7,289 bases of DNA from JANNRW01 sp031401815 (lineage in GTDB: Bacteria > Desulfobacterota > Desulfuromonadia > Geobacterales > DSM-12255). Made by a program: the position numbers and the translations under genes. The stretch lies in contig JANNRW010000111.1 of the NCBI GenBank assembly GCA_031401815.1, positions 1 to 7,289 on the forward strand. The letters are read 5' to 3'. The notes beneath the pieces are model-generated. The model had not been told where the DNA came from. It made no database searches and worked only from the letters and a program-made list of their open reading frames with translations. Shown here one piece after another: positions 1-7,173 of the stretch; the first letter of the stretch is position 1, and each line of letters opens with the position of its first letter.

Positions 1-1
1 C

Positions 2-3000
2 GAGATCCTCGCCAACCAGAAGCTGGTCAAGAGCTACAAAGAGTGGAACGAAGGTCTGTTGGTCAGCACCAATACCGACTGGTTCTATCTGGAGATAGCC
101 AGACCTTTCATCGAGAAAGAGCTGGAAGAGCTTCCTTGTGCCTTTTTCGACTTAAGGGACTTTGAGAAAGCGATCCGCAAAAACACCCTCGCACCAGCCC
201 GGGACGAGGGGGCTCTACAGAGCAGTGATGACCGGAAACTGATTAATCTCTACAAGATACTTTCCCCGCCGCACCTGCTTAAACAGCCCTTTGTAAATGA
301 CAGCAACTCTCTGAACAGGGAATTTTACAGTGAGTTGTTGCACATTATCGGTCTGGAAGAGGTGAAGGAGAATGGGAAGAAGCTGATCCGACGCAAGCCT
401 GAAGGTGGGCGTAACGACGGCTCGCTGCTGGAAAATGCCATCAACTTGCTTCTTGTTCAGCGGACACTGGGCGAGATTGACAATCCTGAGCAGTTCGGCA
501 CCACCGCCGCCGAGCAGCTTTTCAGCGTCGGTCTTGAGCTCTGCATTATCTGGTTAAACCGGATACTCTTCCTGAAGCTGCTGGAAGGGCAGCTGATTGC
601 CTACCACCGGGGGGACAGCGGCTACGCCTTTCTGAAAAGTGACAAGATTACGGATTTTGATGATCTCCAGGAGCTTTTTTTCGAGGTGCTGGCACGGCGG
701 ATGGATGAGCGGTCGCCGGGTGTGGCTGCAAAATTTGGCGCTATCCCCTACTTAAACAGCTCTCTCTTTGAAATTAGTGACCTGGAGCGAAAGACAATCC
801 AGATTTCAAACCTTAAAGGGCGGCTGGAAATGCCTGTCCATGGTACAACTGTCCTCAAAAATGCCGTTGGCAAGCGGATTTCAGGTAACCGGAACACACT
901 TGGCTATCTGTTAGACTTTCTCGACGCCTACGACTTTGCCAGTGAAGGAAAAGCCGACATCCAGGATACGCCGAAGACCATCATAAGCGCTTCTGTGCTT
1001 GGTTTGATTTTCGAGAAAATCAACGGCTACCGGGACGGCTCTTTCTATACTCCCGGCTTCATTACCATGTACATGAGCAGCGAAGCCATCCGCCGGGCAG
1101 TGGTGCAGAAGTTTAAAGAAATGTGGGGTTTTATTGCAGGAACGAACGGCATTGTCCATGCCGGTAATGGCAACTACAGGGGCAATTCCGGCAAGGGCGC
1201 ATGCCATGCGCCCCTGAATTTTGACGATCTTGCTGACAAGCTGGATTATACCGATAGAAAGATACGACAAAAGGCCAATGACATAATCAATTCGCTGCGA
1301 ATTTGCGACCCTTCAGTAGGTTCAGGCCATTTTCTCGTCTCTGCTCTCAACGAAATCATTGCCATAAAAAGCGACCTCCATTTACTCACAGACAAGGACA
1401 ACAAGCGCCTCCACGGCTGCGTCATCTCAATCGAAAACGATGAGCTGATTATCACTGTTGAAGATGAACTGTTTGTTTATAACCCGGGTGATCCCGAATC
1501 CAGGCGGATTCAGGAAGCTCTTTTCCATGAAAAACAGACAATTATCGAGGAGTGCCTGTTCGGCGTTGACATCAACCCCAAATCAGTAGCGATCTGCCGC
1601 CTGCGACTCTGGATCGAACTGCTGAAAAACGCCTACTACACCAGAGCGAGCGGTTATTCCGAATTGGAGACCCTTCCCAACATTGACATCAACATCAAGT
1701 GCGGCAATTCACTGGTAAGCCGCTTTGCCTTGAGAAATGGCGGGAATCAACAGCTTTCACAGGTTGAGCTTAACCGGAGGGAACAACTTACAGCACGCTA
1801 TAAGGAAAAAGTCTGGCAGTACAAACTTGCCCCGGCAAACAAGTCAATTCTGCGCAAGGAAATTGCTGCGCTGAAAGAGGAGTTGCAGACCTTTGCCGTG
1901 CCGATAGACAAGGATCTGATGGCGTTGCGCAAACTAAAAAACGACCTCGACCAGAGAGGTTTCGGTTTTGTCAAGGAAGAGATAGAACAGTATCATGCGC
2001 TGCTGGCATCGGAAAAAGAAATGAAGCGGGTGGTTGCGGAGAAACTGCGAACCGTGTATGGCAATGCTTTCGAGTGGCGGTTCGAGTTCCCCGAGGTACT
2101 GGATGAAAAGGGAAATTTCACCGGTTTTGATGTTGTAATCGGCAATCCGCCTTACATGAGGGCAGACGGCAGTGAAGAGCTCCTGGCCATGCGCCATCAT
2201 ATGATGGCGTCCGGACAGTTTGAAACTCTTTGGGAGAAATGGGATCTGTACGTGCCGTTTATGGAGCTTGGCTACAAGCTTTTGCGCGAAAACGGTATCG
2301 AAACGATGATAGTTTCCGATGCCTACTGCCATGCCAAATACGCCCGGAAATCCCAGGAGTGGTTCCTTGGGAACAGTAGCGTCCTTGGTATCGACTTCAT
2401 CGGTGGCCTCGATGTTTTCGACGAAGCGAGTGTCCACAATGTCATCTGCTTCTTTGAAAAGAGTAATGGAGCAGCCAATCGGCCTGCCCGGCGTCTTCAT
2501 GCAGGAGAGTTCGGCGCTGTCCGTCTGCTGGCGACCGATGAACAAGCCAGGCTTACTCATCGTGCTTTCTTCCCGGAAGAGGTTCAGAAGCCCGGCTTTA
2601 CTGTGCCTGTCGTGCCGCTTGCCGAGATATGCTATGTATCAGTCGGGATGGTCGTACATGCAGACGAACGGGAGGCCAAAGGAGCCTTTGAATTAAGCGA
2701 TCTGGTTGCAGAGACGCAGGACGACCTTCATCCAAAGCCGTTTGTAGAAGGGAAACACCTGGCTCGTTGGCTCCCCCGCTCCGGCAGGTGGCTTGAATGG
2801 GGGACTGACCGTGCTCCGGGACTGTTCAGGCGACAGACCTTTCCGGAGTTGTATGAAGTGGCAGAGAAGCTAATTTCCATTGATATGGCTGCCGGTGTCT
2901 CCCAATTGAAGGTAGCTTACGACGATCAACAACTTTATCACAATCATTCTGCCTGGTGTTTTGTCCCTTGGCATGGGCTCGAAGGTGTTCGCAACAAATC

Positions 3001-3352
3001 CTTGCAAAAAACAGCCCGCTACGCCGATGAAAAGCCGCGTCCCGACCTTCCGCAACGGGAGATTCTGGAAGAAGCCAGTCGCCATTTCAGTATCAAATAT
3101 CTGCTGGCAGTTATGAACTCTTCGACTGCGCGTGATTTTCTCAGGGGAAACCGGCGAAGTAATATTCATCTCTACCCCGACGACTGGAAAAAACTGCCGA
3201 TCCCTGACGTACCAAAGGGAAAACAGGCTCTGATTGAAGCAGTGGTGGAGCAGATACTGAAAGCGAAAAAATCCGATAAAACCGCTGACATATCAGCCTG
3301 CGAAGCTGAAATCGACAAGCTGGTGTACGAGCTGTATGGCCTGACCGGTTAA
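2..3352 (+). CDS. Type IIG-like (Eco57I-class) restriction-modification enzyme, 5'-truncated by window edge
   Basis: This is most likely a single-chain restriction-modification enzyme that methylates adenine (N6) using SAM and cuts unmodified DNA. A TTG at 59 could be read as a start, but the frame is open back to base 2 and the peptide there (EILANQKLVKSYKEWNEGL) joins smoothly, so I treat the gene as partial. Visible motifs are FYTP (about 1043-1054), the SAM-binding DPSVGSGHFL (1307-1336), GVDINPKSVAICRLRLW (1562-1612), a charged probably coiled-coil stretch (about 1780-2040), FEWRFEFPEVL before the catalytic loop (about 2069-2101), and the catalytic NPPY (2144-2155). A target-recognition region follows (about 2600-3100), then the TaqI-like C-terminal part with YPDDWKKLPIP (about 3173-3205). 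More than 1,110 residues are visible and the family is often longer. By family knowledge a PD-(D/E)XK nuclease would be N-terminal, outside this window, so cleavage activity cannot be judged. It also carries an unusual insert at 1135-1215. An orphan methyltransferase is the main alternative. Confidence 0.9.
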   Translation, partial: EILANQKLVKSYKEWNEGLLVSTNTDWFYLEIARPFIEKELEELPCAFFDLRDFEKAIRKNTLAPARDEGALQSSDDRKLINLYKILSPPHLLKQPFVNDSNSLNREFYSELLHIIGLEEVKENGKKLIRRKPEGGRNDGSLLENAINLLLVQRTLGEIDNPEQFGTTAAEQLFSVGLELCIIWLNRILFLKLLEGQLIAYHRGDSGYAFLKSDKITDFDDLQELFFEVLARRMDERSPGVAAKFGAIPYLNSSLFEISDLERKTIQISNLKGRLEMPVHGTTVLKNAVGKRISGNRNTLGYLLDFLDAYDFASEGKADIQDTPKTIISASVLGLIFEKINGYRDGSFYTPGFITMYMSSEAIRRAVVQKFKEMWGFIAGTNGIVHAGNGNYRGNSGKGACHAPLNFDDLADKLDYTDRKIRQKANDIINSLRICDPSVGSGHFLVSALNEIIAIKSDLHLLTDKDNKRLHGCVISIENDELIITVEDELFVYNPGDPESRRIQEALFHEKQTIIEECLFGVDINPKSVAICRLRLWIELLKNAYYTRASGYSELETLPNIDINIKCGNSLVSRFALRNGGNQQLSQVELNRREQLTARYKEKVWQYKLAPANKSILRKEIAALKEELQTFAVPIDKDLMALRKLKNDLDQRGFGFVKEEIEQYHALLASEKEMKRVVAEKLRTVYGNAFEWRFEFPEVLDEKGNFTGFDVVIGNPPYMRADGSEELLAMRHHMMASGQFETLWEKWDLYVPFMELGYKLLRENGIETMIVSDAYCHAKYARKSQEWFLGNSSVLGIDFIGGLDVFDEASVHNVICFFEKSNGAANRPARRLHAGEFGAVRLLATDEQARLTHRAFFPEEVQKPGFTVPVVPLAEICYVSVGMVVHADEREAKGAFELSDLVAETQDDLHPKPFVEGKHLARWLPRSGRWLEWGTDRAPGLFRRQTFPELYEVAEKLISIDMAAGVSQLKVAYDDQQLYHNHSAWCFVPWHGLEGVRNKSLQKTARYADEKPRPDLPQREILEEASRHFSIKYLLAVMNSSTARDFLRGNRRSNIHLYPDDWKKLPIPDVPKGKQALIEAVVEQILKAKKSDKTADISACEAEIDKLVYELYGLTG
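1135..1215 (+). repeat. Candidate palindromic repeat element captured in frame inside the methyltransferase gene
   Basis: Within the restriction-modification gene, about 27 codons encode a Gly/Asn/His-rich peptide (starting IAGTNGIVHAGN and ending GKGACHAPL). It sits between the KFKEMWGF helix and NFDDLADKL, ahead of the SAM-binding motif. The DNA is structured. There is a 6-bp inverted repeat, CGGCAT/ATGCCG, at 1147-1152 and 1158-1163. There is also a perfect 9-bp inverted repeat, GGGCGCATG/CATGCGCCC, at 1195-1203 and 1205-1213, separated by one base. From memory, GGGCG...CGCCC palindromes of this kind are dispersed in many bacterial genomes, and related enzymes run directly from the helix to the next segment. 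I infer a small repeat that inserted without breaking the frame. The exact ends are uncertain. Confidence 0.5.
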
Positions 3353-3406
3353 GAGATTGCACTGGTGGAGGGGAAGAGTGTCGGAAAGTCAGGTTAGGAT
3401 CTGTTC

Positions 3407-3445
3407 GTAACTTAGGAGGCTAGCCCTCTTATCCTTCTCTGTTAC
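3407..3445 (+). other. Weak stem-loop between the restriction-modification gene and the toxin-antitoxin operon
   Basis: GTAAC (3407-3411) and GTTAC (3441-3445) are inverted copies. Between them the palindrome GGCTAGCC (3418-3425) is flanked by TAGGA and TCTTA, which can extend the stem with one bulged C and one G-T pair. No run of T follows, so this is not a convincing intrinsic terminator. It could still help 3'-end formation of the restriction-modification mRNA. The rest of the 170-base gap holds only the promoter and operator listed separately. Confidence 0.2.
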
Positions 3446-3458
3446 GGTGAAATAATCT

Positions 3459-3488
3459 TTGACTAAAAACAGATTTTTAACATATTAT
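3459..3488 (+). promoter_or_regulatory. Sigma70-type promoter of the toxin-antitoxin operon
   Basis: A -35 box TTGACT (3459-3464, 5 of 6 to consensus) and a -10 box TATTAT (3483-3488, 5 of 6) are separated by 18 bases in a strongly AT-rich stretch. Transcription would begin near 3495, giving a leader of roughly 28 nt that ends in a strong ribosome binding site, AAGGAGG (3509-3515), seven bases before the antitoxin ATG. It is the clearest promoter in the window. Confidence 0.7.
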
Positions 3489-3506
3489 TATCATGTAATT
3501 ATATGT
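3480..3506. promoter_or_regulatory. Probable autoregulatory operator (inverted repeat over the -10 box)
   Basis: ACATATTATTA (3480-3490) and TAATTATATGT (3496-3506) are inverted copies matching at 10 of 11 positions, separated by TCATG. The left arm covers the -10 box and the right arm lies at and just past the expected transcription start, so a bound protein would block RNA polymerase. Phd/YefM-type antitoxins usually bind such palindromes as dimers, with the toxin modulating affinity. Binding here is inferred from position and symmetry. AT-rich DNA yields some symmetry by chance. Confidence 0.6.
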
Positions 3507-3522
3507 ATAAGGAGGCTCTGAA

Positions 3523-3819
3523 ATGCACTCTCTACTTGAACGTTCCAGTCAGGCTGTTTCTGTTACCGAAGTTTCCCGTTCTGCAAAGACGATTTTTGAT
3601 CGACTATCGAGCGGCAAGCAGGAAAAATACGTGGTTATGCGCAATAACGCCCCGGCGGCGGTGATGATGCCGGTCAGTGTCTACGAGGCAATGATGGATG
3701 AGCTGGATGACCTGCATATTCAACTGACAGCGCGTGACAGGCTACTATCTTTCGACCGTTCAAAAGCCATCAGTCATGAGGAGATGCTGAAAAGATTTGC
3801 CAATGAGGATGAATCGTGA
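3523..3819 (+). CDS. Phd/YefM-type antitoxin of a type II toxin-antitoxin pair
   Basis: This 98-residue protein is the likely labile antitoxin that binds and neutralises the toxin encoded next to it and represses the shared promoter. The N-terminal part (about residues 12-60) fits the Phd/YefM fold: VSVTEVSRSAKTIFDRL forms the first DNA-binding segment, followed by a basic strand, KYVVMRNNAPAAVMMPVSVYEAM, typical of the family. The acidic C-terminal part (about 60-98, ending EEMLKRFANEDES) would wrap around the toxin. The ATG start is well set by AAGGAGG seven bases upstream. Its stop codon overlaps the toxin start by 4 nt, which implies translational coupling with antitoxin made first. The family call is firm. 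Which promoters it represses in practice, and whether it only acts in cis, cannot be told from sequence. Confidence 0.88.
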   Translation: MHSLLERSSQAVSVTEVSRSAKTIFDRLSSGKQEKYVVMRNNAPAAVMMPVSVYEAMMDELDDLHIQLTARDRLLSFDRSKAISHEEMLKRFANEDES

Positions 3820-4103
3820 CCTGGCGGGTAATCTATCACCACGAGGTTGCAGATGACCTGGATGAGTTGGGAAAGTATCAGACCCGGGCGGTACTTAAAA
3901 CGATTGAAACACGTATTCGCGATGGTGAGCCGGAAAAAACCGGTAAACCGCTTGCCGGAGAACTGGCAGGCTGCCGCCGCATCCGCAGCGGTGATGTACG
4001 GATTGTCTATCGCGTGCATGCCAGGATTATCGAAGTTTTGATTGTGGCCGTAGGGCCACGTCGCAATGATGAAGTGTATCGGGTCGCGCGCAAGCGTGTC
4101 TGA
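3816..4103 (+). CDS. RelE/ParE-superfamily toxin, RelE-like mRNA interferase
   Basis: This 95-residue basic protein is the toxin partner. RelE-type toxins cut mRNA in the ribosomal A site, whereas ParE-type members poison gyrase. The sequence fits RelE better: a helical N-terminus (VIYHHEVADDLDEL), then GKPLAGELAGCRRIRSGDVR, then RIVYRV (62-67), then a C-terminal VGPRRNDEVYRVARKR segment (79-94). The basic and aromatic residues K44, R62, R82/R83 and Y88 lie where RelE has its RNA-contacting residues; this alignment is by eye. The GTG start overlaps the antitoxin stop (GTGA), with GAGGA at 3805-3809 as ribosome binding site. The length is normal and the frame intact, so it is probably active. 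Only 28 bases separate it from mltG, with no terminator visible. Confidence 0.87.
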   Translation: MTWRVIYHHEVADDLDELGKYQTRAVLKTIETRIRDGEPEKTGKPLAGELAGCRRIRSGDVRIVYRVHARIIEVLIVAVGPRRNDEVYRVARKRV

Positions 4104-4131
4104 AACATGCTGATGTATACAGATAGGCCTT

Positions 4132-5214
4132 ATGAAAGACGTCTTGCCGAAAATGCCATTTAAAAACCTGCTCAAAAGCCGCTACAGGTGGCTGGTCATT
4201 GCTGTGGTAATTATTGCCGTCATCGGGGCTTCCCGGTATGCATTTTTCCTCTCCTTCCCTCCGGGTGATGGGCAGATCGTGAAAATTGTCGATTTCGCCA
4301 AAGGTAGCTCACTCAAAAAGCTGGCTGACGAGCTCGAAAAAAGTGGCGTTCTCGGAAGTTCCCGTCTTTTCATCTTTACAGCCCGGCTGCGGGGAGTTAC
4401 CGACAAGCTGCAGGCAGGCACTTATCAGTTTACAGATGCAATGCCGCCAGCCGATATTCTGGGGATGCTGGAAAGGGGTGAAGTTTACGAAAAGCGCTTT
4501 GCTGTGCCTGAAGGGTACTCGATCTACCAGTTGGCCGAGATGCTCGAAGGCAAAGAGCTGTTTGCTAAGGCTGTTTTTTTGAAGGAGTGCAGTAATCCGG
4601 CACTGCTTAAAGAGCTCGGTATCAAGGGGAAAACCGTTGAAGGCTATCTCTACCCCAGTACATACAACCTTGCCAACATTGACGATCCGGAAGTTTTTGT
4701 GAAGATGATGACAACACAGTTCTTTAAAATCTGGAATGAACGGTTTGCCTCGCTGGAAAAGAGTTCCGGCCTTAACCGTCAACAGATTGTAACCCTGGCC
4801 TCTATCGTCGAAAAAGAGGCAGTAGTCCCTTCCGAGAAGCCATTGATCGCCTCGGTATTCCTGAATCGTCTGAAAAAACGTATGCCCTTGCAGAGCGATC
4901 CGACGGCACTTTACGGAGTGAGATCCTTTGCCGGAGCTGTGAAACGGAAAGACATTTTGCGCAGTACGCCTTACAATACCTACAAGATTAACGGTCTCCC
5001 CCCCGGTCCGATCGGAAACCCCGGAGAAGGGGCTATTGAAGCTGTTTTGAAGCCAGCCAGCACCGGATACTACTATTTTGTTGCAAAAAAAGATGGGACG
5101 CATCATTTTTCAGCTACCCTGGATGAGCATAACAGAGCCGTCAACCTTTATCTGAAAGGAAAGGGGCTACCAGCATACCGCAATGACCACAAAAATATTA
5201 CTGGCAGAAGATAA
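4132..5214 (+). CDS. mltG: Endolytic murein transglycosylase MltG (YceG-like)
   Basis: MltG is an inner-membrane lytic transglycosylase that cuts nascent glycan strands within the chain and so sets their length during peptidoglycan synthesis. The 360 residues show a short cytoplasmic N-terminus, one membrane segment (about 19-40, WLVIAVVIIAVIGASRYAFF), and a LysM-like region (about 45-120, with GSSLKKLADELEKSGV and AGTYQF). The catalytic YceG domain includes VPEGYS, EGYLYPSTY (170-178), LASIVEKEA (222-230, holding the catalytic glutamate) and LQSDPTALYG (253-262). NGLPPGPIGNPG (287-298) and the FSATLDEHN end are also typical. Length and motifs are complete. The ATG at 4132 has only a weak ribosome binding site (TAGG). 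A stop at 4111 rules out a longer form, and an ATG at 4153 is possible but has no better site. The gene follows the toxin by 28 nt and overlaps the next gene by 32 nt. Confidence 0.93.
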   Translation: MKDVLPKMPFKNLLKSRYRWLVIAVVIIAVIGASRYAFFLSFPPGDGQIVKIVDFAKGSSLKKLADELEKSGVLGSSRLFIFTARLRGVTDKLQAGTYQFTDAMPPADILGMLERGEVYEKRFAVPEGYSIYQLAEMLEGKELFAKAVFLKECSNPALLKELGIKGKTVEGYLYPSTYNLANIDDPEVFVKMMTTQFFKIWNERFASLEKSSGLNRQQIVTLASIVEKEAVVPSEKPLIASVFLNRLKKRMPLQSDPTALYGVRSFAGAVKRKDILRSTPYNTYKINGLPPGPIGNPGEGAIEAVLKPASTGYYYFVAKKDGTHHFSATLDEHNRAVNLYLKGKGLPAYRNDHKNITGRR

Positions 5215-7126
5215 CGAACATCTCGCCCTTGTGCTCTCCAGATTCCTGGCTGCAGAGGGGCACTCGACGACCCTCTCCCATAACGGTCAGGATGCCTTGC
5301 GCCTACTTGAGACCGGGTCATTTGATCTTCTGCTGCTGGATCTCCATCTCCCCGGAATAAGCGGTGTAGAGCTGTTGAAGAGGGTTCGGCAGTCATCCGG
5401 ACTGGCAGGCATGCCGGTAATCATCATGACCGGAGTCTTCAAGGGTGAAAAGTATGCAGAGGCTGCCCGCAGACTGGGTGTTGAACATTATCTTGAAAAA
5501 CCGTTTTCCAGAGAAGCTTTCTCCTTAGCTGTAAATGCAACAATATCCTCTGTTAAAAGAGTTCAGAAAAAACCGGCTCTGCTGGATATGCTGCTTGCCA
5601 TTTACAACAACAGGCAAAGCGGCCTCTTGCAGGTGGAGGGGGCATCGCCTGTAGCATTTGTCAAGGGAGAACCGGCATCGTTTTTGGCAGCAGGAAGGCA
5701 TGATTTCTCCGGATTTCTGGCAGCAAAAGGGGCGATCAGCCGCGATGATGAACGAATCTTTCTTGAGAGCGGCGAAGAGAGGCTCTTTTTTACCGAGTCC
5801 GGCATGCTCAGATATGAGGAGTTGCAGGAAGAGTCCCGGCTTTTCCTGACAAGACGTTTGATGGATGAAATTGCAGTTACTGAAGGGGTATCGTTTACAG
5901 AAGGGGAAGGGTATGCCGAGCCTCCACTGGTGCAGATTTCTCTTCCCCAGCTGGTTTATGATGCCATGAAATCCTCTCCTTCAGAGTTTCAGACAGAAGA
6001 GTTTCTCTCTGTCAACATGTTGCTCTATCCGGGCAGAACCCCTCTGTACTATCGACGCGCTAACCTGTTGACGCTGCGAGAGTGCGACATTACCCTGCTT
6101 GACTTGATAAATGGCCGGGAATCCATGCAGGAGCTCCTTGGTAAAGTTTCTGACCCTAAGGAGGCTGCCGGGTTTTTCCATTTTCTACAGATGCTCGGCA
6201 TGATCAGTTTCAGCAGATACCCGGAGAAAGAGGCGATTGCAGACTTTGCCCAGAAAACCCTTTTCAACAGGCCGCTCGAAGAGCTGGAAATAATGCCTGA
6301 ATTTGAAATCGGGTTCGAGGATCTAGTAGAAGAGGTAGCTGAAAATGTCATGCTGGCCATGGATGACAAGGATCTGGCAGCCCCTCTGAGTGCCAGGGAT
6401 ATCGATTTCGAGCAGGCTGTACAGAGGGAATATGCTCTCATCAAAGACAAGAATTACTATCTCATTTTTGGCATGACTCCGGCAAAATTCAGTTTTAACG
6501 CCCTTAAAGAGGCATATTTCGCAAAAACCAGGGAGTACTCCACCGAACGCTTCATGGAACTCTCCGGAACAACTTCCACAATGGCTCAGGAGATACTTTC
6601 CATTTATGCAGATGCCTACAGCACACTCTCGAATGTTGTCGCCAAAGAGCGTTATGACGAGATGCTCAATGCCGACAAGACGCTCGGGATTGACGGCAAG
6701 CAGGATGGCCGTCTGCACGCAAAAATCCAGTTCCAGTCAGGCAAGGTTTTTCTGGAAATGGAAGAGTTTGATAACGCTGAAAAGGCTCTTCAGGAAGCTT
6801 ACACTCTTGAACCTGACAATGCAGGTCATACCGCCTTTCTTGCCTGGGCTATCTACAGAAACAGTGCGAACAAGAATTCGAAAGCAGCGCAGGAGAGGGC
6901 GCGGAGCCTGCTTACCCAGTCTCTTCAGAGCGAAAAGAGCGCAGAGGCATACTCTTTTCGCGGCTGGATGCTCTTTGATGAAGGGCGATATGGGCTGGCA
7001 GAGGGTGATTTTCTGAAAGCGCTGAAAATCAACCCCAGAGAGAGTAATGCCCTTAATGGCATGAAATTGATTATCGAGAAACGGGAAGGTGAGAAGAAGG
7101 GGTTAATAAGGAGATTTTTCGGGTAA
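5183..7126 (+). CDS. Multidomain response regulator: receiver, DUF4388/PATAN-like, J-like and TPR domains
   Basis: This 647-residue cytoplasmic protein has no membrane segment. Residues 1-120 are a CheY-like receiver with acidic D10, phosphoacceptor D53 (LLLLDLHLPG), T83 (IIMTG) and K106 (YLEKPF), so it should accept phosphate from a histidine kinase. Residues 130-240 (PALLDMLLAIYNN, SGLLQVEG, AFVKGEPASF) fit a DUF4388/PATAN-like module. Residues 250-345 resemble a helical or winged-helix segment (LLDLINGRESMQELLG). Residues 424-495 look like a J domain (NYYLIFGMTPAKFSFNALKEAY to YADAYSTLSNVVAKERYDEM) but HPD is replaced by EYS near 451-453, so Hsp70 stimulation is unlikely. Residues 511-625 form TPR-like helices for protein binding. 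There is no DNA-binding output typical of OmpR or NtrC types and no sensor kinase nearby. The ATG lies 32 nt inside mltG without a close ribosome binding site, suggesting coupled translation. Its exact function is unknown. Confidence 0.82.
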   Translation: MTTKILLAEDNEHLALVLSRFLAAEGHSTTLSHNGQDALRLLETGSFDLLLLDLHLPGISGVELLKRVRQSSGLAGMPVIIMTGVFKGEKYAEAARRLGVEHYLEKPFSREAFSLAVNATISSVKRVQKKPALLDMLLAIYNNRQSGLLQVEGASPVAFVKGEPASFLAAGRHDFSGFLAAKGAISRDDERIFLESGEERLFFTESGMLRYEELQEESRLFLTRRLMDEIAVTEGVSFTEGEGYAEPPLVQISLPQLVYDAMKSSPSEFQTEEFLSVNMLLYPGRTPLYYRRANLLTLRECDITLLDLINGRESMQELLGKVSDPKEAAGFFHFLQMLGMISFSRYPEKEAIADFAQKTLFNRPLEELEIMPEFEIGFEDLVEEVAENVMLAMDDKDLAAPLSARDIDFEQAVQREYALIKDKNYYLIFGMTPAKFSFNALKEAYFAKTREYSTERFMELSGTTSTMAQEILSIYADAYSTLSNVVAKERYDEMLNADKTLGIDGKQDGRLHAKIQFQSGKVFLEMEEFDNAEKALQEAYTLEPDNAGHTAFLAWAIYRNSANKNSKAAQERARSLLTQSLQSEKSAEAYSFRGWMLFDEGRYGLAEGDFLKALKINPRESNALNGMKLIIEKREGEKKGLIRRFFG

Positions 7127-7173
7127 TATCGGTCTGTAGCCATTTCAGAAAAGGTAACTAGCACCCAAGTTTA

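Noticed and set aside
675..681. Run of seven T in the restriction-modification gene, considered as a phase-variation tract.
   Set aside because: Seven bases is short for a contingency tract, the frame is intact, and similar runs occur in mltG, so nothing points to switching.
1934..2560. Long minus-strand open frame (208 codons) opposite the restriction-modification gene.
   Set aside because: It is antisense to clear methyltransferase motifs including NPPY, shows no recognisable family, and has no supporting start signals.
3847..4041. Second plus-strand frame (64 codons) within the toxin gene.
   Set aside because: It is an out-of-frame shadow. The overlapping frame matches the RelE/ParE family over its full length.
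4044..4059. Perfect 6-bp hairpin GTGGCC/GGCCAC near the end of the toxin gene, considered as a terminator.
   Set aside because: It lies inside codons for the conserved VAVGPRR segment of the toxin, has no T-tract, and is explained by coding constraint.
4093..4121. TATACA at 4116-4121 as a -10 box for an mltG promoter.
   Set aside because: No acceptable -35 box is found at 16-18 bases upstream, so the match alone is not enough.
4309..5106. Minus-strand open frame of 265 codons opposite mltG.
   Set aside because: The plus strand encodes a complete, motif-rich MltG. The antisense product resembles no known family and is Cys/His-rich in the way shadow frames often are.
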